NCBI GenBank assembly: GCA_937905825.1
Contig: CALCXM010000153.1
Span: forward strand, 1-64,000
Reading direction: 5' to 3'
DNA length: 64,000 nt
Origin: an uncultured bacterium
GTDB lineage: Bacteria; Planctomycetota; UBA1135; GCA-002686595
The position numbers and the translations under genes were made by a program. The notes beneath the pieces are model-generated. The model made no database searches and was not told the origin of the DNA. It saw nothing but the letters and a program-made list of their open reading frames with translations. Below are positions 23,699-32,965 of this stretch, in pieces. How positions within the stretch are numbered: position 1 is the stretch's first letter; each line of letters opens with the position of its first letter.

Positions 23699-26600
23699 AT
23701 GAGCTTCCAGGGCGACGTTGGCGGCATTGGTCTCGCTGAATTGCTACAGAGCCTATCGCGAGGTCGGCGAGAAGGTGTGCTTCGACTGCACACCAAAGGC
23801 GGATTGCATGCCGTTCTGGTGCTGAACGATGGGGTCATCAGTTTCCTGCCCGGGGAACAGGAAGACTCCAACAAGTGGAAGGAGCACGCGCGCCAAGCTT
23901 GGATCCACGACCAGGATTTCCGCATCGACGCCATGCGCATGTCCGACATCGCCAAGGCTCACCGGGTCGAGAACATGTACAACATCCTCGACAGCGAAGA
24001 GGTGCACTTTCGCTTCAACCCCGGGGAAAGCATCCGCCGGCCAACCGGCCCGGTGGAAGAAGGCAACAACGAGGGCGGCGTCAATGCGGCGCGCTCCCCG
24101 GAGGTTTATTGCGACGGCATGGCGGTCGAGATGTTCCTCTTGGAGTTTGCACGACTCTCGGACGAGACCGAAGGCGTCAAGGACAAGCTGACCTTCAACC
24201 ACTACATCGTTCCGCGGGTGCTCGACGCCGGCGAAACGACCATGAACCCGGATCGCTTCCTGTCGGAGTGCGATGGCACGAGCACCCTGGCTGAGATTTC
24301 GAATCGCCTCGGAATGCCCCTGCGCCAAACGCGCCTGCTCTGCCTGGCGCACATCGTGAATTCCCGGGTGCGCATCGCGGGCCACCGGGAACTCTTGGTG
24401 TTGGCTCAGAAGGAACTCGCCCAGGGTCACGTGCGACGGGCCGCCGCACGGCTCGTGGGTTGGATTCAAGCCTCCCCCCCCGGCGCGCTCGACGAAGGGG
24501 ACGCGGGTCTCTTGGCCAACGAATTCAAAGCGGACCGCATGGGTCCCCTGCTGAACTTGATGCCGGAGAAGGTCACGCGTCAACTGCTGCGGCGTTTGGA
24601 TCACGCACTGCTCGATCCGGAGGCTTCTGTCCGTCACTGGCGCGAGCTGCATCGACTGAAACGCAACGCGCGCATCATTGAGGTGCACTGCCTCGCGGTT
24701 GAATTCAACTGGGAAGAGGACCCGGAGAGCCCGAGCTTGCGCGAGTTGCTGGACGGCGCGCGCCAGTTCCGCGAAGAAGCATGCCCCTGGCGCGCCCAGG
24801 CCTTCCTGCGCATGGCCGCTAGCCGTGAACCAACCAACGCCAACGCACGCCTGGACATCGGTCTCGGAATGTTGGCCGCAGGCATGATCGAGGAAGCGGC
24901 CGCTTGGATCCTCGACGCCTCCCAGACGCTCGTGGCCGCCGGTCATCCCAACAAGGCGATTCCGGCCCTGCGCACCCTCTTGGAAACCGACGGCAGCATT
25001 CGCGAAGCGCGACGAATGTTGGGACGCCTCAAGCACCTGACCGTCCGCCGCCAGCTGATTCGCAAGAACTCCTTGGTGGGTGTGGCCATCGTCGCGGTGC
25101 TCGCAGCGGCGGCCTGGGTGCGCATCAGTTCGGAGGAAGAGCGCGAACTCAAGATGGCCGAGATCGCTGACTTGATCGAAACCCCGGTGGAAGCCAGCGC
25201 CTTGCTTGACGCCTACTTCCCCGTGGATGACTCCGAGCGAGTCAGCAACTTGCGCGAGATGATCTTGGATCGCCGCAAGTACCAGGAAAGCGAATGGCGC
25301 AATGATTGGCATGAGCGCTACCGCGAGGCCCAGCTGGCCTGCCGCATTGACGACCCCCTCGTGGGCTTGAAGCGCGCCTACAACATGCCCGAACCTCCGC
25401 ACCTGATAACGGTGACGGAACCCTGGCCCCTGATCTCGGACTTGTTCAACGGCCTCGCCGTGCGCCTGGAAGTGCTGCACGCTGAACTCGGGGAACTGAG
25501 TTTGGAAGGACTCGATCAAGGCAACCGTGAAAAGGAGTTGAAGTTGACCTTGGACGAGGTGCTCGAGCACGTCAGCAAGGAAGGCGACAACAAGAACGTC
25601 GGGGACCTCCCCTCCCGTTTGGAATCGCTCTCGAAGGACCTCATCTTCCGCATCAAGGAACGTTCCAGGTTGCTGGATGAACGAGCCCACAAGGACCTGC
25701 GTTTCAAGCAGGACTTGATGCTTGCGGGAGCCCGTGCAGACTCTCGCGCGGGACACTTGGAGCGCTCCCTGGAAACCTACGAGCGACTGCTTCTGACCGA
25801 CGACTCCGGTCGCCTGACGGAGATTCTCGAGGAGGAGATGACCGACCTTCGGAAACGTCTCTCCGCCATCGCCAAGGCTCGCTCCCTGGCCTCCGCTGGC
25901 AAGCACCAGCAAGGCATCGATGTCCTGATCGAGGCGTTCGGCAAAAAGAACCCGCATACCTTGCCCTGGACCTTTGACGCCTTCCCCGCCGGAGCTCTCG
26001 TTCATATGGCCGATGGCAGCAAGCGGCCCGCGCCCTTCATTTATGAATCTCGGCCCGGGGAACGGGTGGAGTTCTTCGTGGAATTTGAGGGCCATCAAAG
26101 TCAAACCATCGTGCTCGAGGACCCCTCCAACACGAAGATCTGGCTCTCCAAGTTGCCCGAGCGTAGTTGGCGCGGCAGTGGCCGCATCGACGCCCTGCCC
26201 GTGCAATTGGACGGAGATCAAATCGTCTGCGACCGCACCGGCTTGATCGCGCGACTGTCCGCGGGTGGCGAGGAGATTTGGAAACTCGAATTGCTCTCCC
26301 TGGGAGGCATCGGCCGTGCCCCCGTTCCCCTGCCCAACAATCCAGAGCGACTCTTGCTCTTGACGGAGGACGGGGAATCCTGGTTGATCGACGGAACCAA
26401 AGGCAAACGCGAAGGTCCCTGGGCTCTCAAATCGGGGCCGCTCGAAGGCCCCGCTCCAAGCGCCGACGGCGTGCTCGCCCGACTCAAAAACGGCAAGCTG
26501 ATGAAGTGGACCAACCGCCTGCGGCCCGAGACGGTCAGCGAGGGGACGATTCCCGAAGCCGACGCGCGCGGGACCCTCGGTGGAATGGCCGTCCTGCATC

Positions 26601-26827
26601 GCGGCGAAGGGGGCAAGAACCGCCTCGATTGCCCTTGGACGAAATGGACGGTCGAGTTGAAGCATGAGATCTACCGCATCTATCCGGTGGACACCCCGGA
26701 AGCGGGCTTCGCGGTCCGACGCGACGGGGATTGGAGTTACCTGGCCTGGGAAGCTCCCACGCCTGCTCTGCCGCAAGGTCGATTGTGGATCTCCGACGCG
26801 GCCGGGCTCGCTGCCTACTTGCCCTAG
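23699..26827 (+). CDS. DUF4388 / TPR-like / propeller membrane protein
   Basis: 1,042 residues with at least four parts. Residues 1-~140 are a DUF4388 (PatA N-terminal-like) domain: FQGDVGGIGLAELLQSLSRGRREGVLRLHTKGG. Residues ~150-440 are helical with TPR-like pairs (FLRMAASREPTNANARLDIGLGMLAAG, LVAAGHPNKAIPALRTLLETDG). One transmembrane helix lies near 458-475 (LVGVAIVAVLAAAAWVRI). Beyond it is a long charged helical region, then a C-terminal half-propeller-like domain with repeated GDQIVCDRTGLIARLSAGGEEIW and WLIDG segments. With one helix, the N-half is probably cytoplasmic and the propeller extracytoplasmic. DUF4388 occurs in gliding and signalling proteins; the function here is unknown. 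Confidence 0.8.
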   Translation: MSFQGDVGGIGLAELLQSLSRGRREGVLRLHTKGGLHAVLVLNDGVISFLPGEQEDSNKWKEHARQAWIHDQDFRIDAMRMSDIAKAHRVENMYNILDSEEVHFRFNPGESIRRPTGPVEEGNNEGGVNAARSPEVYCDGMAVEMFLLEFARLSDETEGVKDKLTFNHYIVPRVLDAGETTMNPDRFLSECDGTSTLAEISNRLGMPLRQTRLLCLAHIVNSRVRIAGHRELLVLAQKELAQGHVRRAAARLVGWIQASPPGALDEGDAGLLANEFKADRMGPLLNLMPEKVTRQLLRRLDHALLDPEASVRHWRELHRLKRNARIIEVHCLAVEFNWEEDPESPSLRELLDGARQFREEACPWRAQAFLRMAASREPTNANARLDIGLGMLAAGMIEEAAAWILDASQTLVAAGHPNKAIPALRTLLETDGSIREARRMLGRLKHLTVRRQLIRKNSLVGVAIVAVLAAAAWVRISSEEERELKMAEIADLIETPVEASALLDAYFPVDDSERVSNLREMILDRRKYQESEWRNDWHERYREAQLACRIDDPLVGLKRAYNMPEPPHLITVTEPWPLISDLFNGLAVRLEVLHAELGELSLEGLDQGNREKELKLTLDEVLEHVSKEGDNKNVGDLPSRLESLSKDLIFRIKERSRLLDERAHKDLRFKQDLMLAGARADSRAGHLERSLETYERLLLTDDSGRLTEILEEEMTDLRKRLSAIAKARSLASAGKHQQGIDVLIEAFGKKNPHTLPWTFDAFPAGALVHMADGSKRPAPFIYESRPGERVEFFVEFEGHQSQTIVLEDPSNTKIWLSKLPERSWRGSGRIDALPVQLDGDQIVCDRTGLIARLSAGGEEIWKLELLSLGGIGRAPVPLPNNPERLLLLTEDGESWLIDGTKGKREGPWALKSGPLEGPAPSADGVLARLKNGKLMKWTNRLRPETVSEGTIPEADARGTLGGMAVLHRGEGGKNRLDCPWTKWTVELKHEIYRIYPVDTPEAGFAVRRDGDWSYLAWEAPTPALPQGRLWISDAAGLAAYLP

Positions 26828-26991
26828 GCAACGGGCCTGAGCAACGGGGCTCCCCCCAAGCAAACCCTGCAGGCCCAAAACAGCGGCCCACCCGGAGTCC
26901 CCCTGCTGCTCGCAAGGCCGAACGGGACGCCATTGGAGAATGGCAGCTCATGACGCTTCGGAGTGATCTGCCCATTGGGTAGAATCCCCCC

Positions 26992-27789
26992 ATGTTGCGC
27001 CCCCTCGGAATCTCCTGTTTGGTCCTGCTCGCCGCCTGTGTCGTTCCCCAGGAGAGCAGCACACCCATCGAGGCCGAAGCGACCGCAACGGAGCTGCCTG
27101 CCGTGCCAGCGGAACCGACACGATTTCTGCCGGATGCTTGGTCGAGCCAAGCCCCCTGGGATTTCGAGCAGTCCGTGGCCCGGCTGGTTCCTGGGACTTG
27201 GTCGATCGAAGACCGCACCACCCTCGGCAGCGCCCTCAAGCGGCCCGACCAGGTCTCGATTCGAGCTGCGGTCTTGCTGGGTTTTGGTGGCATCGACTCG
27301 GCCCATGTGATTCTGAGCTACCTAGAAGAGCGCATCGAGGAACCCGCTCGCGAAGCGGATGCGGCGGAAGTGGTGGCGACCCGGGCCCTGGCCCGTTTTC
27401 CTGAGGATTCCATTCGTGAACGCCTGCGCCTCTTGGCCGTGGGCGGTATCCCCCACCCGGACTTGGAGATTCGCACGGAGTGCGCTTGCGTGGCCCTCGA
27501 GATGGGGGAACGCCAGGTCATCCCGTTCCTGCTGCGCGTGCTGCACGCGGGCACACCGGCGCAACTCACGGATCCCATCGATTGGTCCCCCAAACAAACC
27601 CTGGCCTGGTCCAAGGGCCGTGCTGCCGCAAGCCTCAGTCGAGTTGCCGGCGTCCCGAACGAGTTCCAGGCCGACGGTCCCTGGGCCGCTCAAAATGCAC
27701 AGGCCCAAGCTCTCGCCGAGGCCCTCGCGCAAGGGCCCCAAGGCGCCAGCTCGAAGCGTAACGAGAACGGCCAAAAGGCCGGGAACTGA
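26992..27789 (+). CDS. HEAT-like lipoprotein, unknown
   Basis: 265 residues with a good lipobox (LGISCLVLLAAC, Cys at 16), so a lipid-anchored protein. The mature part is Ala- and Glu-rich and helical, with weak HEAT-like pairs (VSIRAAVLLGFGGIDSAHVILSYLEERI; VVATRALARFPEDSIRERLRLLAVGG; IRTECACVALEMGERQVIPFLLRVL). No enzyme motif is seen. It sits three bases before the coiled-coil gene on the same strand, and the two are probably one operon with a joint envelope role. Confidence 0.7.
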   Translation: MLRPLGISCLVLLAACVVPQESSTPIEAEATATELPAVPAEPTRFLPDAWSSQAPWDFEQSVARLVPGTWSIEDRTTLGSALKRPDQVSIRAAVLLGFGGIDSAHVILSYLEERIEEPAREADAAEVVATRALARFPEDSIRERLRLLAVGGIPHPDLEIRTECACVALEMGERQVIPFLLRVLHAGTPAQLTDPIDWSPKQTLAWSKGRAAASLSRVAGVPNEFQADGPWAAQNAQAQALAEALAQGPQGASSKRNENGQKAGN

Positions 27790-27792
27790 TCC

Positions 27793-30700
27793 ATGGATCC
27801 CAACAGCGTGCGCGTTGCCATCGCCGCCCTGGCGGGACTTGTGGGTGGCGGTGGAATCGGCTGGTGGCTGCGGGGGCGTTACAACGCGTCCCGAAGCGTG
27901 ATGATGGAGGAGCTTTGGACCCGCAAGATTCGAAGCTACGAGGTGGACCGCGAGACCGCCGTGGCCGGACTGATCAAAGCTCAATCCGCCCAGGCCGATT
28001 TGGAAAAGGCCCTAGGTACGCAGCGCGAGCTCAGCGAGTACCTTCAAGACCAAGTCTCCGATCTGGACGCCGAAGGCCAACGGCTGCATGGCACCTTGCA
28101 AATCCATCAAGAGCGCACGGAGAAAGTCGAGCTCTACGCGGTCCAGCTGGAGAAGGAACTCAAAGCGGCCAAGCAGTGGCGTGACGCGAGCAAGGAAGCG
28201 ACGGAGACCCTGCACAAACGCTTGCGCCGACTGCGCACCTACCCGCCGCGCCTGGAGGAAGCCGAGACAGAACTCTCTGAACTCAAGGAGGAGCACTTCG
28301 GCATGCTGAGCGCCAAAGAATCGGAAATCCTGCGCCTCACGGACTGGATCGCCGAGCTAACGCCGCTCACGGAAACCCTACGAGCCAGGGACCGCGAACT
28401 GACCGAGCAGCGTGCGCGCTTCGAAGCAGCCGAGGCACGCCTGGGTCAGCAGCTCTCGGAAGTGGTGCAACGCTTGGACGAAGGTCAGGGCACCCAAGCA
28501 CAATTGATGGAACAACTCGGCCTGGCCCAGGCAGAGCTTGCGCAGCGTGAGGCGGATCGCGATGCAGCGCTGCAGCAACTCGAGCAGATGCGCGCACGGC
28601 TCGCCGAACAGCAGGCTGAGTCGGCTCAGGACGCCGGTACGCTGCAGGCGGAAAAAGACCAATGGGAAGCTCAACGGCAGGAGTCCATCCGTCTCTCGTT
28701 GAAGGTCACCGAGCTTCAGATGCAAGTGCGCGAGGCCCTCGTCGAGGCCCGTAAACAACAGGTGAAGCTCGAAGAGTTGCGCGTCGAACTCGTCGAAACC
28801 CAAGCGGAGAATTCCAAAGCCCATCGGCGCGTGCGGGACCTGGAAGCTCAGCATGCGGAAATCGCCAAGGCGGCCTCCGGCGACCAAGAAGCGATCCAAG
28901 CGGAGCTCAGCAAACTGTTGGCCGAGCGCAGCGCACTCACCGAACGTCTGACCCAAGCGCAAAAGGAACAGAAGGCTGCCGCTGAAGAACATGCAGCTCG
29001 CGAGGCACAATCAGCCAAGGGCCTCGAAGCAGCCACCCTACAGCTCGCCGCGTATCAGGCGCAGGAGAGCGCGCCAGAGCGAGCAAACGGCAAGCCGAAG
29101 GCAGCCGAACAGACGGCGGCAAAGCTAAAGGTGGATGCGAGCCATCAGGCTTCAGCAAGCCCTCAAACCACGGCCTCGCCCGCAGCCCCGCAACAGTCTT
29201 CCACTTCGAGTTCGGAAGGCGGGCCACAATCCTCCGATGTCTCGGAAGTCGAACCGGATTCGTCTCGTGCTCAAGAGTTGCTGGCGCGCGACCCCGCCGA
29301 ACTTCCCGTGGACCCCAAAGTCTTGCGCACGAAGATAGGTCGCCCCCAAGTCGTTCGTGGCTTGAAGGCGACGGAGGCCACTGAAGTGCAGGCAGCCGAG
29401 CAGGCCGAGGCAAAAAGCGCAGTCGACGAGATGGCGTCGACGAAAGAGGGAGAAACCAAGCAGGCGGAAACCCAGCACCGCCCTGAGGACAAATCCGCAG
29501 CCAAGGATGCGAACGATCTGAAAGCCGCCGCTGCTAAGAAAGCCATTGCAGAAAAGGCGGAAGCGAAGAGAGTCGCCGAGGAGCAGGCCGCTGCAACGAA
29601 GGCGGAAGCCAAGCGCGTCGCAGACGAGGAAGTCGCCGCGAAGAAGGCCAGGGACAAGCAGATCGCCGAAGAGCAGGCCGCCGAAAAGGCCGAGGCCAAA
29701 CGTCTCGCGACAGAACAGGCCGCTGCCAAGAAGGCCGAAGCCAAGCGCGTCGCCGATGAGGAAGTCGCCGCGAAGAAGGCCAGGGACAAGCAGATCGCCG
29801 AAGAGCAGGCCGCCGAAAAGGCCGAGGCCAAACGTCTCGCGACAGAACAGGCCGCTGCCAAGAAGGCCGAAGCCAAGCGCGTCGCCGATGAGGAAGTCGC
29901 CGCGAAGAAGGCCAGGGACAAGCAGATCGCCGAAGAGCAGGCCGCCGAAAAGGCGAAGGCCAAGCGCATCGCTGCTGAACTGGCGGCCACTGAGAAAGCA
30001 GAGGCGAAGCGGGTCGCTGCGGAGCTCTCTGCCGCGAAGAAGGTAGAGAACAAGCGGGTCGCGAAGGAGAAGGCCGCGGCCAAGAGAGCGGAGACCAAGC
30101 GCATCGCTGACGAGCAAGCTGCGGCCAAGCGGGCTCAACTAAAGCAAGCAATTGAAGAAAAGGCTGCGCTCAAGAAAGAAGCCGCTCAGGCCAAGGCAGC
30201 GAAGGACAAGCAACAGGCCGCCGACCTCGCCCAAACCAAGAAGTTGGAGAAGCAACAGGCGGCCGAGAAACAAGCTGAGGCCAATCGCGTTGCCAAGCAG
30301 AACGCGCAGGCCGACAAAGCGGCCAGGCAAGCGAGCAAGAGCAAGGTCAGCAGCAAGCCTACATCCCCCGCCAAATCGGAGGCTCGCAAGAGCTCACGAT
30401 CGGGGGCCGAGAAGGGCTCCGAACCCTCCAAGAAATCCGATTCAAAGTCGCTGGTCGCAAAGGGCAGCAAGACCAAGTCCTTGCCCAACCCGAACCCGGC
30501 AAAGAACGCGATAAAGGCGACGGCCAAAAAGGCTGCAACGAAAGCCAAGCCAGCCAAGACACGCTCGAGCGCCAAGAAGGCCAGTTCGACGAGTTCCATC
30601 TCCATCGCCTCGGATGACTTCAGTGCCATCGCGGGCATCGGGCCCAAGGTCCTCAAGCGCCTGGAGCGCGCGGGCATCATGAGCTATGCCCAGCTGGTCC

Positions 30701-30813
30701 ACTTCGGTCGAGCCAACCTCCAACTGCTCGCAGAACAACTCGATGTGAGCGTGAAGCGCATCGCAAACGAGCAGTGGCTGGAGAGCGCTGAGAAACTGGC
30801 CCGCCGCAAATGA
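27793..30813 (+). CDS. Ala/Lys/Glu-rich coiled-coil protein with C-terminal helix-hairpin-helix
   Basis: 1,006 residues. A membrane helix with Gly-rich face lies at about 8-26 (VAIAALAGLVGGGGIGWWL). Residues ~35-430 form long heptad coiled coils rich in Gln, Glu, Leu. Residues ~430-530 are Ser/Pro-rich. Residues ~570-880 are TolA-like Ala-Lys-Glu helix with three 44-residue near-identical repeats (KKAEAKRVADEEVAAKKARD). A basic linker follows. The end (DFSAIAGIGPKVLKRLERAGIMSYAQLVHFGRANL) is a helix-hairpin-helix domain like that in ribosomal-protein-linked or DUF4332 proteins, usually a nucleic-acid or protein contact. A membrane-tethered arm reaching DNA is one idea; the function is unknown. 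The terminator at 30818 follows. Confidence 0.78.
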   Translation: MDPNSVRVAIAALAGLVGGGGIGWWLRGRYNASRSVMMEELWTRKIRSYEVDRETAVAGLIKAQSAQADLEKALGTQRELSEYLQDQVSDLDAEGQRLHGTLQIHQERTEKVELYAVQLEKELKAAKQWRDASKEATETLHKRLRRLRTYPPRLEEAETELSELKEEHFGMLSAKESEILRLTDWIAELTPLTETLRARDRELTEQRARFEAAEARLGQQLSEVVQRLDEGQGTQAQLMEQLGLAQAELAQREADRDAALQQLEQMRARLAEQQAESAQDAGTLQAEKDQWEAQRQESIRLSLKVTELQMQVREALVEARKQQVKLEELRVELVETQAENSKAHRRVRDLEAQHAEIAKAASGDQEAIQAELSKLLAERSALTERLTQAQKEQKAAAEEHAAREAQSAKGLEAATLQLAAYQAQESAPERANGKPKAAEQTAAKLKVDASHQASASPQTTASPAAPQQSSTSSSEGGPQSSDVSEVEPDSSRAQELLARDPAELPVDPKVLRTKIGRPQVVRGLKATEATEVQAAEQAEAKSAVDEMASTKEGETKQAETQHRPEDKSAAKDANDLKAAAAKKAIAEKAEAKRVAEEQAAATKAEAKRVADEEVAAKKARDKQIAEEQAAEKAEAKRLATEQAAAKKAEAKRVADEEVAAKKARDKQIAEEQAAEKAEAKRLATEQAAAKKAEAKRVADEEVAAKKARDKQIAEEQAAEKAKAKRIAAELAATEKAEAKRVAAELSAAKKVENKRVAKEKAAAKRAETKRIADEQAAAKRAQLKQAIEEKAALKKEAAQAKAAKDKQQAADLAQTKKLEKQQAAEKQAEANRVAKQNAQADKAARQASKSKVSSKPTSPAKSEARKSSRSGAEKGSEPSKKSDSKSLVAKGSKTKSLPNPNPAKNAIKATAKKAATKAKPAKTRSSAKKASSTSSISIASDDFSAIAGIGPKVLKRLERAGIMSYAQLVHFGRANLQLLAEQLDVSVKRIANEQWLESAEKLARRK
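29599..29994 (+). repeat. 132-bp tandem repeats within coiled-coil gene
   Basis: Three head-to-tail copies with a 132-bp period (copies begin 29599, 29731 and 29863). Each encodes 44 residues starting KAEAKRVADEEVAAKKARDK. Copies one and two are nearly identical and copy three diverges at its end. Frame is preserved, so copy number changes would lengthen or shorten the helical arm. Confidence 0.85.
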
Positions 30814-30817
30814 GACA

Positions 30818-30850
30818 AGGCCACCGGTCGTCCGGGGGCCTCGTTTTTTT
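30818..30850 (+). terminator. intrinsic terminator
   Basis: A G+C-rich stem (AGGCC-ACCGG pairing with CCGG-GGCCT, one internal A-G mismatch, TCGT loop) is followed by CG and seven T residues. It lies five bases past the stop of the coiled-coil gene and is the clearest intrinsic terminator in the window. Confidence 0.85.
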
Positions 30851-30889
30851 GAGCCTGGAGCCTGTGGCACAGGCGCCTAGAGGCCCGGA

Positions 30890-32188
30890 TCAAGGCTCTA
30901 TGCGCTGAATGGTTCGCGGGAACGGGATGCACTCGCGGATGTGTTCCACACCGCAGATCCAAGCGACGAAGCGCTCCAAGCCCAATCCAAAGCCACCGTG
31001 CGGAACGCTTCCGTAGCGCCGTAGGTCGAGGAACCACTGGAAGGCTTCCATGGGCAACTCGTGCTCGCGGATGCGACCTTCGAGCACTTCGAGATCGTCC
31101 TCGCGCTGGCTCCCACCGATCAGTTCCCCCACCCCTTCAGAACCCAGCACGTCCACGCACAGGACGCGCTCATCGTTCTCCGGATCGCGCTTCATGTAGA
31201 AGGCCTTCACGTCCTTCGGATAGTGGGTGATCATCACCGGCCGGTCGTGCATCTCGGACAGGATGGTCTCGTCCGGGGCACCGAAATCAGTCCCCGCCAC
31301 GAACTCGGAGTCCGGGTGCTCGAGCAGGATCTTGGAGGCCTCGTCGTAGGTCAAGCGCGGGAAGGGCGGCAGGATCTTTTCGAGCTTGCTCACATCCCGT
31401 TCGAGGTCCGCGAGCTCCGACTGGTTCTTGGCCAACACGTCCTTGACCACGTAGCAGATCATGTCTTCCGCCAACTGGCAGACATCGTTCAAGTCGGCGA
31501 AGGCCATCTCCGGCTCGAGCATCCAGAACTCGGTCAGGTGCCGGCGAGTCTTTGACTTCTCCGCGCGGAAGGTGGGCCCGAAGGTGTAGACCTTGCCCAT
31601 GGCCATGGCGGAGGCCTCGGCGTACAGCTGGCCCGATTGGGTCAAGTAGGCGGAACGATCGAAGTAGGGCACCTCGAACAGCTCGCTGGTCCCCTCGCAG
31701 GCGTTCGGGGTGAACATGGGCGAGTCCATGCAGGTGAAGTCGCCCTCGTAGAAGAAGGTGCGCAAGGAATAGATCACCTGGTTGCGCACGCGCATGATGG
31801 CCGCTTGGCGTTTCGAGCGCAGCCACAGATGGCGCTGGCTCAGCAGGTAGTCGACCCCGTGATCCTTGGGGGTGATCGGGTAGCCGTCCACGCATTGCAG
31901 GATCTCGACGGCGCTCACACCAATCTCAAAGCCACCGGGTGCACGCTCGTCCGCCTTGACTTCCCCGGTGATGCGCAGGCTCGACTCCTGGCCTAGCTTG
32001 CCGATCTCCTCAAAGCTCTCCTCACTCACATTCTTGATGAACACGACGCACTGGACGATGCCCGTGCCATCTCGCATTTGAACGAAGTGCAACTTGCCCT
32101 TCGAGCGCTTGTTGTAAACCCAACCCTGGAGGGTCACGGTTTTGCCGACGTGTTCGGATAGGTGCTTGACCGTTGTGATGGTGGACAT
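30890..32188 (-). CDS. asnS: asparaginyl-tRNA synthetase
   Basis: 432-residue class IIb aminoacyl-tRNA synthetase that charges tRNA-Asn. The N-terminal OB fold (VTLQGWVYNKRSKGKLHFVQMRDGTG) binds the anticodon. The catalytic core has YLTQSGQLYAEASAMAMGKVYTFGPTFRAEKSKTRRHLTEFWMLEPEMAF (motif 2) and GFGLGLERFVAWI (motif 3). The motif-2 loop and the WMLEPE segment favour AsnRS over AspRS. Length matches the family. It is convergent with the coiled-coil gene and has an ATG start at 32188. Confidence 0.95.
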   Translation of the reverse strand: MSTITTVKHLSEHVGKTVTLQGWVYNKRSKGKLHFVQMRDGTGIVQCVVFIKNVSEESFEEIGKLGQESSLRITGEVKADERAPGGFEIGVSAVEILQCVDGYPITPKDHGVDYLLSQRHLWLRSKRQAAIMRVRNQVIYSLRTFFYEGDFTCMDSPMFTPNACEGTSELFEVPYFDRSAYLTQSGQLYAEASAMAMGKVYTFGPTFRAEKSKTRRHLTEFWMLEPEMAFADLNDVCQLAEDMICYVVKDVLAKNQSELADLERDVSKLEKILPPFPRLTYDEASKILLEHPDSEFVAGTDFGAPDETILSEMHDRPVMITHYPKDVKAFYMKRDPENDERVLCVDVLGSEGVGELIGGSQREDDLEVLEGRIREHELPMEAFQWFLDLRRYGSVPHGGFGLGLERFVAWICGVEHIRECIPFPRTIQRIEP

Positions 32189-32339
32189 GACTCAGGGCGC
32201 CAGCAGGCGTCTTCTAGAACGGGAATGGGAGCGAGAGAGGGTAGCGGGCCCTGCTTGTGGAGAGAAGCCCCTTAGGAGCCGCAATGCTGAGCAAGCCCTT
32301 TGGACTGCACGATTGGGCGCATGCTTGACGGCGCGCTGC

Positions 32340-32879
32340 TCAGGGGAACATGGCGTGGCTGGACTTCAGATCGACTTCCGCGATCGTTCCATCGCGCAGG
32401 GTCACCCGGCCCTTGCACAGCGCGCCCTCGCGCCGGGCTTCCACGCTGACCTCCCCGTCCGAGGCCAGGCTCTGCGCGATTTCTTCATGGGTGTTGAGCA
32501 GTTGAATGCGCTCGTAGCCCATGGCGATCAAGCGATTGTGAATGCGCTCGGCCACGGCAGGCCCACTGCTGGGGTTGCGCGGCGGCCGTTCCGGCTGGCT
32601 CTCGGCCCCGGGCATGGGCTTGGCGTGGGCGCTTTCCGCGAGGACCAAGAGCCGCGCATCCAAGCGCTTGTGCCCGTCCCGAATGTCGATCAGCACGTGC
32701 TCGAGACGCCGCAGGTCCAAATCCCCGCTGGACTCCACCAGGCGCGCCACGTGGTTGCGGATGTCGTCCAGGCGATCCAAACGGCCGAGACGGTCCTCGA
32801 AGGTGCGCTGGCGATTGACGATGGCCCAGAGCAAACCGGTGATGGCGATCAGCAGGCAGAGATGAATGGTTTCCAGCAT
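32340..32879 (-). CDS. single-pass membrane protein, unknown
   Basis: 179 residues from ATG 32879. A helix at about 3-20 (TIHLCLLIAITGLLWAIVN) is followed by a charged helical stretch (RTFEDRLGRLDRLDDIRNHVARLVESSG) and a small C-terminal domain ending in VSVEARREGALCKGRVTLRDGTIAEVDL. It is orphan in sequence. It is divergent from the NhaC-type antiporter gene, with 86 bases between starts. An upstream extension of this frame overlaps the divergent promoter region and is rejected. Confidence 0.6.
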   Translation of the reverse strand: MLETIHLCLLIAITGLLWAIVNRQRTFEDRLGRLDRLDDIRNHVARLVESSGDLDLRRLEHVLIDIRDGHKRLDARLLVLAESAHAKPMPGAESQPERPPRNPSSGPAVAERIHNRLIAMGYERIQLLNTHEEIAQSLASDGEVSVEARREGALCKGRVTLRDGTIAEVDLKSSHAMFP

Positions 32880-32965
32880 CGGAACGGTTGGAAGCGGGTA
32901 GGAGGCGAATCGGGTGCGCCGACAAGGTAGCATTCTGGGCTCCACAAGGCCCCAGCCCCAGCCCC

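Noticed and set aside
23753-26878. Very long open frame antisense to the DUF4388 protein gene
   Set aside because: It mirrors the plus-strand gene in a G+C-rich sequence, has no recognisable domain and composition typical of an antisense shadow (His/Gln/Gly-rich).
29599-29994. Possible CRISPR array
   Set aside because: Units are directly abutting, coding, 132 bp long and without unique spacers.
29152-30138. Leu/Gly-rich repeat frame opposite the coiled-coil gene
   Set aside because: The repeats are the reverse complement of the Ala-Lys-Glu repeats; the plus-strand protein is consistent across its whole length.
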